NCBI GenBank assembly: GCA_041916775.1
Contig: JAYRYZ010000012.1
Span: 79,874 to 143,873 of the forward strand
Reading direction: 5' to 3'
DNA length: 64,000 nt
DNA from: UBA2357 sp041916775
GTDB taxonomy: Bacteria > Pseudomonadota > Gammaproteobacteria > Burkholderiales > Rhodocyclaceae
Part shown: positions 18,495 to 25,939 of the stretch, piece by piece
How the letters are laid out: every line of letters starts with the position of its first letter
How positions within the stretch are numbered: the stretch's first letter is position 1
Notes under the pieces: generated by a model
What the model was told of the DNA's origin: nothing
Databases searched by the model: none
The model's input: only the letters and a program-made list of their open reading frames with translations
Made by a program: the position numbers and the translations under genes

Positions 18495-20054
18495 TCAGCG
18501 GCCGCGTGCCGGCGTGTGCTGGCTCAGCGTCTCGCCGATGGCCTGGCGCAAGGTGGTGCGTGTATAAGGTTTGCCAAGCACCTCGCAGCGGCCCTGCATT
18601 GCGGCGCTCACCCCGCCGGCGAAGTCGGTGGTGAGCAGCGCCGGCATTTCCGGATACATGCGGCGGCAGCGCTCGACGAGGCTCATTCCGTCCATCTCGC
18701 CCGGCATCACCACGTCGGTGATCAGGAGATCGAAACGCGTCTCGACGAGACGGGCCAGCGCCTCGTCCGCGTTGGCGGCGAGCGTCACGGCGTGCCCCAG
18801 GCCGAGCAGCCATTGCTCGGCGATCTGCCGCAGCGCAGCCTCGTCGTCGACGAACAGGATGCGCAGCGGGTTGTCCTGCTTGCCGACCAGCGCCTGAGCG
18901 GCAAGCGGGCGCGCCGGGTTCTTGCTCGCGGGGATCAGGACTTGCACCGAAGTTCCCTTGCGGGGTGTGCTCTGGATGCGCGCGGCACCGCCGGACTGGC
19001 GCGCGAATCCGTACACCATCGCGAGCCCCAACCCGGTGCCCTGGCCACGCGATTTGGTGGTGAAGAACGGATCGAATGCGTGCTGGGCCACGTCCTGCGT
19101 CATGCCGGTGCCGGTGTCGTCCACCCCGATCACCAGGTAGGTACCGGGCTCCAGGCGCAGTGGCGCAATCAGCGAACCCGGCAGGATGTCGGTGGAGTAG
19201 GTGTAGACGACGATACGACCGCCGCGTGGCATGGCATCGCGAGCGTTGATCACCAGATTCACCAGCGCATTGTTGAGGCCACCGGGGTCGATGTCGCACA
19301 CGGCCTCGATCGCATTCGGCGAGAAGCTCACCTCGATGCGCTTTCCCGCAGTATGGCGCAGCAGCGGCGCGAGCTCGTCGATGAGCAGGTTCACGTCGGT
19401 AGGCTGGGGTTTCAGGATGCGCTTGCGCGCCACTGCGAGCAGCGCGCGGGTGACTTCAGCGCCGCGGTGTGCGGCGGTCAGCGCGGCGCCCACGAGCTCA
19501 CGTTCCTGCGGCCCGGAGAGCGCAGGGGTGACGAGGTCGAGGCTGCCGATGATGATGCCGAGGATGTTGTTGAAGTCGTGGGCGAGTCCGCCGGTGAGAT
19601 GGCCGATTGCCTCCAGCTTCTGTGCCTGCAGCAGTTGCTGCTCGGCATGCAGGGTGTCGGTGATGTCGCGGAAGAAGCAGCCGGCGCGCCAGATGCCCTC
19701 CAAGATCACGGGCGTGAGCTGCGCCTCTGCGTCGAAGCGGGTACCATCCTGCCGCTGCAGTTCCAGCCTGTGGGTGTGCGTCGTGGTGCCGAGTGCGCTT
19801 TCGCTCGCCAGGGTGGCGAGGTGGATGGTCGTGCCAGACGCGTTCGGCGGTAGTATCACTTCGCTGAGGCGGCGACCCATGACCGCCTCGGCCGGCCAGC
19901 CGAACAACGCCCGGGCGCGCGGACTCCACTCCAGGATGCGGTCGTCGGCGTCGATGGCGACGAAGGCATCCTGCGCTGCCAGGATCACCGCATGGTGAAA
20001 GCCCATTGCAATGGTGTCGGAGTGAGCGCTTGTAGGCGTTGGGGAGTTCATCAT
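18495..20054 (-). CDS. PAS-containing hybrid histidine kinase (HisKA-HATPase-REC)
   Basis: 519 residues with no TM, so a cytosolic sensor. PAS about 22-135; dimerisation/phospho-acceptor helix with GGLAHDFNNIL (His about 159), typical of the NtrB-like group with HDFNN; HATPase about 240-375 with N-box NLVINARDAM, DTGTGM and TKSRGQGTGLGL; REC domain about 395-510, phospho-Asp in LLITDVVMPG and conserved Lys in VLGKPYT. Starts MMNSPTP; ATG at 20054 or 20051 equally possible. Upstream region (20055-20180) is AT-rich and probably carries the promoter. It lies opposite the HTH-REC operon, which may be its output. Confidence 0.9.
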   Translation of the reverse strand: MMNSPTPTSAHSDTIAMGFHHAVILAAQDAFVAIDADDRILEWSPRARALFGWPAEAVMGRRLSEVILPPNASGTTIHLATLASESALGTTTHTHRLELQRQDGTRFDAEAQLTPVILEGIWRAGCFFRDITDTLHAEQQLLQAQKLEAIGHLTGGLAHDFNNILGIIIGSLDLVTPALSGPQERELVGAALTAAHRGAEVTRALLAVARKRILKPQPTDVNLLIDELAPLLRHTAGKRIEVSFSPNAIEAVCDIDPGGLNNALVNLVINARDAMPRGGRIVVYTYSTDILPGSLIAPLRLEPGTYLVIGVDDTGTGMTQDVAQHAFDPFFTTKSRGQGTGLGLAMVYGFARQSGGAARIQSTPRKGTSVQVLIPASKNPARPLAAQALVGKQDNPLRILFVDDEAALRQIAEQWLLGLGHAVTLAANADEALARLVETRFDLLITDVVMPGEMDGMSLVERCRRMYPEMPALLTTDFAGGVSAAMQGRCEVLGKPYTRTTLRQAIGETLSQHTPARGR

Positions 20055-20346
20055 GTGATGGGCGCGTGCTCGCGATCGGTGGCTTGGTTTATTATGATGT
20101 TGACTTGCTAAAAGTGATAAAAATTGATAGTGTCTGTTTTGAATTTAGCATGATTGACGAAGTGCGGGTGTTTTAGATTCTTTCGTCCGTGAACCAGTTG
20201 TCGTTCTTGCCGGTCAGGCGTGAAATGTGACCGCAAGAATGTGACTGCGGCTCGGGCGTGCGAATCTGGGGTGCGCGCAGGAGCGGCCTCTGCATCGGGT
20301 CGGGCTCGTTCGACCTGGAATCCGGTTTTTTGGAGTGGTGAAGAAC

Positions 20347-20985
20347 ATGCTTCATCAGGAACGCGTCAAGAAGACCTTTTGCACCACGCGCGAGGCGGCG
20401 CAACTGCTCGGCGTTTCCCTGCGTACCGCGCAACTCTGGGTCGAGCGGGGCTTGCTCGAGGCCTGGAAGACGGACGGTGGGCACCGCCGCATCTCGCGCG
20501 AGTCCATCAACCGGCTGCTCGCCGATCCTGGAGAGCGGCACGTGCGCGGCAAGTCCGCCGAGCCGCTGGCCGCATCCGAGCAGAATGACGCGTTGTCGGT
20601 GATGGTGGTCGAGGACGAAGCGGCGTTGCGACGCATCTACGAACTCACGCTGTCGCGATGGCCGTCCAGGCCCAGCGTCAGCACCGTGGGCGATGGTTAC
20701 GAGGCCTTGGTCCGGCTGGGGCTGTCGCGGCCCGACATGTTGATCACGGATCTGCGCATGCCGGGGATGGACGGGGTGCGCATGCTGCGGTCCATCCGCG
20801 AGATGCCCGAGCTCGCGGGTATGGCGATCGTCGTCGTGACGGGTCTGGATCCGGCCGAGATCGAGGAACTGGGTGGGGTGCCCGAGGATATCCCGGTGCT
20901 GCCCAAACCCATCCCCTTCGATCACCTGCGCGAGTTGTTCGACCGGTTCGTGCGTACCCGGGAAACCCGCAACCCGCTTGCGTAG
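20347..20985 (+). CDS. Excisionase/MerR-type HTH fused to response-regulator receiver
   Basis: 212 residues. Residues about 12-58 are a winged-helix HTH of the excisionase/MerR kind (FCTTREAAQLLGVSLRTAQLW then GGHRRIS). Residues about 80-200 are a CheY-like receiver: acidic pair VVEDEAALRR, phospho-Asp in MLITDLRMPGMDG, Thr in VVTGLD and Lys in VLPKPIPF. Normal response regulators have the DNA-binding part at the C-terminus, so the order is reversed. ATG at 20347 is taken; GTG codons at 20335 and 20338 are in frame and closer to GGAG at 20332. First gene of a four-gene set that ends with the multi-PAS kinase at 22613. Confidence 0.85.
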   Translation: MLHQERVKKTFCTTREAAQLLGVSLRTAQLWVERGLLEAWKTDGGHRRISRESINRLLADPGERHVRGKSAEPLAASEQNDALSVMVVEDEAALRRIYELTLSRWPSRPSVSTVGDGYEALVRLGLSRPDMLITDLRMPGMDGVRMLRSIREMPELAGMAIVVVTGLDPAEIEELGGVPEDIPVLPKPIPFDHLRELFDRFVRTRETRNPLA

Positions 20986-20992
20986 GCCGACC

Positions 20993-21355
20993 ATGAAGAA
21001 AGTGCTGCTCATCGACGACCACTCCGACATCCGGCGGCTGATCCGGATCACCCTGGGCAAGACCTACGAGGTGATCGAGGCTGAGAGCGGGCGGAACGGG
21101 TTGGAGTTGGCACGCGCGCAACGGCCCGATCTGATGATCCTGGATGTGATGATGCCGGGGGAGCTCGACGGCTTCGGCGTGCTGGATGCGCTCAAGGCCG
21201 ACCCCAGGACGGCAGCCATCAAGGTCGTGATGGTCACCGCGCGCGGGCAGGCAGGGGACTACGATGCCGGCATCGGAAAGGGGGCGGATGCCTATTTCGT
21301 CAAACCGTTCAGCCCCCTGCAGCTCGTCGCCTGCGTCAGGGAGCTGCTTGCCTGA
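20993..21355 (+). CDS. Single-domain response regulator (CheY-like)
   Basis: 120 residues, only a receiver domain: VLLIDDHSDIRR with the acidic pocket, phospho-Asp in LMILDVMMPGELDG (about 53), Thr in VMVTARG and Lys in YFVKPFSP. No output domain, so it either shuttles phosphate or binds a partner. ATG at 20993 is 7 nt after the stop of the HTH-REC gene. The short frame extends upstream into the previous gene but the domain begins exactly at MKKVLLIDD. Confidence 0.93.
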   Translation: MKKVLLIDDHSDIRRLIRITLGKTYEVIEAESGRNGLELARAQRPDLMILDVMMPGELDGFGVLDALKADPRTAAIKVVMVTARGQAGDYDAGIGKGADAYFVKPFSPLQLVACVRELLA

Positions 21356-21398
21356 GCGCGCCGTGCGTGCCAGTTGCCGGCGCGCAGGAGAGTGAAGC

Positions 21399-22616
21399 AT
21401 GCATGCGTACGTCCTGGGCCTGACCTGTCTCACCCGCTGCGCGATCCTGTGCGCCGCGCTGGTCGCGTTACCAGCCCCGGCGGTGGGGGGCGAAGCCCCG
21501 CGTGATGTGGTGATCGGGCTGACGGCAGAGTTCGGCATCCGCGGCGCGCACGCCGCGCAGTCCATCGAGCTCGGAATCCGGCTCGCGCTCGAAGAGATCA
21601 ACACTGCCGGCGGCGTGCTCGGAGGGCGTCGGCTCATGCTGGAGAAGCGTGACGACCGCGGCGTGCCGGCCCGCGCGGTCGACAACTTCATCGACCTCGC
21701 GGCGCACGCAGACGTCGTTGCGGTGTTCTGTGGCCGCTTCTCCCCGGTGGCGCTGGAGATCAAGCCGCACGCCAACCGCATCGGGCTGGTCATGCTCGAC
21801 CCTTGGGCGGCTGCCGACACGATCACTGAGCCGGAGGGGGACTCACCCAACTACGTGTTCCGCCTCTCGCTCACCGACGCGTGGGCGATGCGTGCGCTGC
21901 TCGCGGAAGCGGCGGTACGCGGCATCGCTCGGTTCGCCCTGTTCGTGCCCAACACCGCATGGGGACGTAGCGCCGAGGCCGCATTGATCGCACATGCCGG
22001 TGCCCGGCCGGAGTTTCGGTTCGAGACCTTCTGGTACAACTGGGGGGACACCGCGTTCTCGCAACGGTTGACGGAAGCTCAGGCCAATGGCGCGCAGGCG
22101 GTGCTGATGGTCGCAAACGAGTTCGAGGCCTTGCCCATCATCAACCAGATGGCGGCCTTGCCCGCTGCACAGCGGCTGCCCATCCTCGCCCACTGGGGTC
22201 TGCTGGCCGGGGATCTCCCCGCACAGGCCGCCGCAGCGCTGGAGAAGGTCGATTTCAGCGTTGTGTACACCTTCAGCTTCGCCGACGCAGAGGGCGCGCG
22301 CGTCGAGGCGGTGAAGGACGGTCTGCGCCGCCTGTTCGACGTCAATGCCCTGGAGATGCGCGCGCAGGTCGGTTTTGCACATGCCTACGACCTCACCCAC
22401 CTGCTCGCCCGGGCGATCGAGCGGGCCGGCAGCAGTGATCGCGCGGCAGTGCGCAACGCGCTCGAGCAGCTCGGGCCGCAGGAGGGGCTGGTGCTGCGCT
22501 CGGCGCATCCGTTCAGCGCAGACCGCCACGAGGCGCTGGTGCCGGAGCAGGTACGTGTCGGCCGCTTCGACGCCACCGGAAACGTCGTGCCGATCGCCGG
22601 CAGGCCGGGCTCATGA
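21399..22616 (+). CDS. Periplasmic substrate-binding protein (Leu/Ile/Val-binding type), orphan
   Basis: 405 residues. Signal peptide about 1-30 (hydrophobic run CAILCAALVALPAPAVG). The mature part is a type-1 periplasmic binding fold (Peripla_BP_6): DVVIGLTAEFGIRGAHA, LGIRLALEEINTAGGVLGGR, VFRLSLTDAWAMRAL, WGRSAEAALIAHAG. AGGAG precedes the ATG at 21399 by 7 nt. The stop overlaps the next gene start by 4 nt (ATGA), so it is translationally coupled to the kinase and not to any ABC permease or ATPase; none is near. It most likely delivers a ligand signal to that kinase. The ligand is not known; branched amino acids, amides and aromatic compounds are all bound by this family. Confidence 0.88.
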   Translation: MHAYVLGLTCLTRCAILCAALVALPAPAVGGEAPRDVVIGLTAEFGIRGAHAAQSIELGIRLALEEINTAGGVLGGRRLMLEKRDDRGVPARAVDNFIDLAAHADVVAVFCGRFSPVALEIKPHANRIGLVMLDPWAAADTITEPEGDSPNYVFRLSLTDAWAMRALLAEAAVRGIARFALFVPNTAWGRSAEAALIAHAGARPEFRFETFWYNWGDTAFSQRLTEAQANGAQAVLMVANEFEALPIINQMAALPAAQRLPILAHWGLLAGDLPAQAAAALEKVDFSVVYTFSFADAEGARVEAVKDGLRRLFDVNALEMRAQVGFAHAYDLTHLLARAIERAGSSDRAAVRNALEQLGPQEGLVLRSAHPFSADRHEALVPEQVRVGRFDATGNVVPIAGRPGS

Positions 22617-25600
22617 GCAACGGCGGCAACGCAGGGCGTTCGGCTTGGCGCGGGCTGCAGTTCGACCTGCGCGGCAAGATCACCTTCGCGCTGCTCGCTG
22701 CAACGTTGGTGATCGGTGCGGTCGTCACGCTGTCGTCCTACTTCCTCATCCGCCAGCAACTCACCAGCCATACCGATGCGCTCCTCGCATCCAGCGCCCT
22801 GCTCGAACGCCGCGAGATCGAACTCCAGCTCTCGGGGATGGTGGCGCTCGCCGAGTCGCTCTCGAACAACATCATCACCGCCAACGCGCTCGCCGACTCG
22901 CGCGGCAGCGAGCTCTACCTCGCGCCGCTGCTGCGTAACCAGAAGCTCGCCGGGGCGGGGGCGGATCTCTCCATCGTCGACTACCGTGGCAGGGTGGTGT
23001 CCGGCACGGTCTCGAACATACCGGACATCGTTGGCCACGGCGGTCTGCGCACCGTCCTGAACCAAGGCGGCCCGTGGGCCGGGGTCGAGCTCGCATCAGC
23101 GAGCGACAACGCGCTCAGCCGGGTGGTGCTGATCCTGCCGATCCGCTATCGGCTGACCGATTCGGTGGAGGGGGCGGTGGTCCTGCGGGTGCCGATCGCC
23201 CCGCTGCTCGCGCCCGTCAGCGGCAGCGACAGCCGCTGGATCGCGGATGGCGATGGCCTGCCCCTGACCGCGCAACGTCCGCAGGGCCCGGTGCTGCAGC
23301 ATTCCACGGCGCTGCAGCTGCCGCCGCCGCTCGATGCTCTTGGGCTCAGGCTGATCCTCGCGCGCGACCGTGCCGTGGCGTTCCGCATGCTGGACCTGCT
23401 GCTGCTGGTGTTCGTCGCGATCGGCGTGGTTGTGATGGCGGGTGTCGCATTCTTTGCGCGCGCCGGTGCGCGCTTCATCACGGCACCGCTCGGCGAGCTC
23501 GCCGCGGCTGCCGAGGAGATCGCGGCCAGCGGCCGGCCGGTGGCGAGCCTGCCCGTGCGCCGGGATGACGAGTTCGGCCGGCTGTCCGCCGCGTTCAACA
23601 CCATGGTCGAGCGGCTGCGCGAGTCCTACGGTGCGCTCGAGGATCTGGTGGCGAAGCGTACCCATGACTTCGAAGAGAGCCAGCGTGAGGCCGAGCGTGT
23701 CAGCAAGCTGCTGCGCGAGGCGGTGCAGAGCGTTGCGGTGGGCTTCTGCATCTTCGACAAGGACGACCGGCTGGTGATGTGCAACGAGTCCTACCTGCGC
23801 TTTCATCAGCTCAGCCGCGACCTGATCCGGCCCGGCGCGCGCTTCGAGGACATCGCCCGGGGTGGGGCGGAGCGCGGCCAGTACTGGGATGCGATCGGCC
23901 GTGTCGATGCCTGGCTGGCGGAGCGGGTCGCATCGCACCGCGCCGCTGATGGTCGCGCGCACGAGGAGCAACTCGGCGATGGCCGCTGGTTGCTGACGAT
24001 AGACCATGTGACGCGCAGCGGCTATGTGGTCGGCAACCGCATCGACATCACCGAGCTGAAGCGGACCACCGAGGCGCTGCGCATGCGCGAGGCCTACCAG
24101 CGCGCCACGCTCGACAACCTGCCTTTCATGTTCTGGCTGAAGGACGACCAGAGCCGCTTCCTGGCGGTGAACAAGCTCTTCGCCGAGACCTGCGGCCGAC
24201 AGGATCCGGAGGCGCTGGTCGGCCTCTGCGACCAGGATGTCTGGCCACCAGACCTCGCCGAGTTGTACCGCGCCGACGACATCGCGGTGATGGTCAACCG
24301 TAGCGAGAAGATGACCGAGGAGGCCATTGCTCGTGATGGCGCGATCCACTGGATAGAAACCTACAAGAAGGTCGTGATCGGCGAGGACGAGCGTCCGCTC
24401 GGCACAGTGGGCTTCTCGCGCGACATCACCGAGCGCAAGCGCATCGAGGCACAGCTCGCGGAGAGCGAGCAACGCTGGGCGTTGGCGGTGCGTGGTGCCA
24501 ACGACGGGGTGTGGGATGCCAACCTCGTCACCGGGGAGATGTTCTATTCCGAGCGCTGGAAGGAGATGCTCGGCTACCGCGGTGACGAGATCGCCGGACG
24601 GGCGGAGGTGTGGCAGGGGCTGCTGCACCCGGACGACCGCACGCGGGTGCTGGCCGAGTATGAGGCCCACCTGGCTGGACTCACCGACTTCTACCAGGCC
24701 GAGTACCGCATGCGCTGCCGCGATGGGCAGTACAAATGGCTGCTCAGCCGTGGCAAGGCCTCCTTCGACGCGGCTGGCCGGCCGGTGCGCATGGCGGGCT
24801 CGCATACCGACGTGAGCGAGCGGCGCGAGGCCGAGGCGCGTGTGCGCGACCGCAACGAGCAACTCAACACGATCTTCGCGCTGAGCCCCGACGGCTTCGT
24901 CTCATTCGATGCCGCGCAGCGGGTGAAATACGCCAGCCCCGCGTTCCTGCAGATGTGTGGCCTGGTCGAGGCGGATGTTGTCGGCTTGAGCGAATCGGCG
25001 TTCTCGACCCTGCTCGCAGCAGCCTGCGAGCCCCAGGCCCGGTTTGCCGGCGTGGCCGCAATGCGGGCCGCGCCAGCGGGCGAGGGCGGTCGCGGCGCGC
25101 GTCACCTGATCGAGCTTGCCGGCGCGGGCAAGCGGGTGCTCGAGGTGGGGATGCGTGTCGCCGACGCCGAGACGGTGTCCCAGATCCTGTATTTCCGGGA
25201 CGTGACCCACGAGACCGAGGTCGATCGGATGAAGAGCGAATTCCTCTCGATCGCTGCGCACGAGTTGCGCACGCCGATGGCGAGCATCTTCGGTTTCTCG
25301 GAGTTGATGCTGAACCAGGAATTCGCGGAGGCCGAGCGGCGCGAGTTTCTCGAAGCGATCCATCGCCAGTCGACGCTGATGGTGGGGATCATCAATGAAC
25401 TGCTCGACCTTTCGCGCATCGAGGCCCGCCGCGGGAAAGACTTCAGCTTCGCCCGAGTCGAACTGCGCGCCTTGTTGCAGGAGTTCGTCGCGAGCTTCAA
25501 GGCGCCCGACGATCGTGCGGCGCCGATCCTGCCCGCGCCGGGGCCGTCCTGCTGGGTGAGGGCGGACCGGCGCAAGATCTTCCAGGCGGTCGGCAACGTC

Positions 25601-25939
25601 ATCTCCAATGCCTACAAGTATTCCCCAGGCGGCGGGCCGGTCGAGATCGACCTGCTCCGCGGTGATGCACGCGTGGGCCTGCAGGTGCGGGATCATGGCA
25701 TAGGGATGACGCCACGCCAGAGCGCGCGCGTCTGCGAGCGCTTCTATCGCGCAGACGCCTCCGGCAGTATTCCCGGCACCGGCTTGGGGATGAGCATCGT
25801 GAGCGAGATCATCGAGCTCCATGATGGCGAAGTCGCGATCGAAAGCACGCCGGGTGCCGGAACCTGCGTGACCTTGTGGCTGCCGCTGGCGCCGGGCGAC
25901 GAAGGCGGGCACGCGGATAGCGTGCCACGCACTGCCTAG
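22613..25939 (+). CDS. Membrane multi-PAS sensor histidine kinase
   Basis: 1108 residues. TM1 about 21-44, periplasmic sensor loop about 45-260, TM2 about 262-288, HAMP about 290-345 (RRDDEFGRLSAAFNTMVERL), then four PAS units beginning near 370, 496, 621 and 750. HisKA at about 872-940 with phospho-His in AAHELRTPMAS (about 883), HATPase about 983-1097 with N-box NVISNAYKYS, G1 DHGIGM and G2 GTGLGMSI. No receiver domain, so the phosphate should go to the two upstream response regulators. Starts within the stop of the binding-protein gene. Its TAG stop overlaps the TAG stop of the convergent kinase in the tetranucleotide CTAG. Confidence 0.93.
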   Translation: MSNGGNAGRSAWRGLQFDLRGKITFALLAATLVIGAVVTLSSYFLIRQQLTSHTDALLASSALLERREIELQLSGMVALAESLSNNIITANALADSRGSELYLAPLLRNQKLAGAGADLSIVDYRGRVVSGTVSNIPDIVGHGGLRTVLNQGGPWAGVELASASDNALSRVVLILPIRYRLTDSVEGAVVLRVPIAPLLAPVSGSDSRWIADGDGLPLTAQRPQGPVLQHSTALQLPPPLDALGLRLILARDRAVAFRMLDLLLLVFVAIGVVVMAGVAFFARAGARFITAPLGELAAAAEEIAASGRPVASLPVRRDDEFGRLSAAFNTMVERLRESYGALEDLVAKRTHDFEESQREAERVSKLLREAVQSVAVGFCIFDKDDRLVMCNESYLRFHQLSRDLIRPGARFEDIARGGAERGQYWDAIGRVDAWLAERVASHRAADGRAHEEQLGDGRWLLTIDHVTRSGYVVGNRIDITELKRTTEALRMREAYQRATLDNLPFMFWLKDDQSRFLAVNKLFAETCGRQDPEALVGLCDQDVWPPDLAELYRADDIAVMVNRSEKMTEEAIARDGAIHWIETYKKVVIGEDERPLGTVGFSRDITERKRIEAQLAESEQRWALAVRGANDGVWDANLVTGEMFYSERWKEMLGYRGDEIAGRAEVWQGLLHPDDRTRVLAEYEAHLAGLTDFYQAEYRMRCRDGQYKWLLSRGKASFDAAGRPVRMAGSHTDVSERREAEARVRDRNEQLNTIFALSPDGFVSFDAAQRVKYASPAFLQMCGLVEADVVGLSESAFSTLLAAACEPQARFAGVAAMRAAPAGEGGRGARHLIELAGAGKRVLEVGMRVADAETVSQILYFRDVTHETEVDRMKSEFLSIAAHELRTPMASIFGFSELMLNQEFAEAERREFLEAIHRQSTLMVGIINELLDLSRIEARRGKDFSFARVELRALLQEFVASFKAPDDRAAPILPAPGPSCWVRADRRKIFQAVGNVISNAYKYSPGGGPVEIDLLRGDARVGLQVRDHGIGMTPRQSARVCERFYRADASGSIPGTGLGMSIVSEIIELHDGEVAIESTPGAGTCVTLWLPLAPGDEGGHADSVPRTA

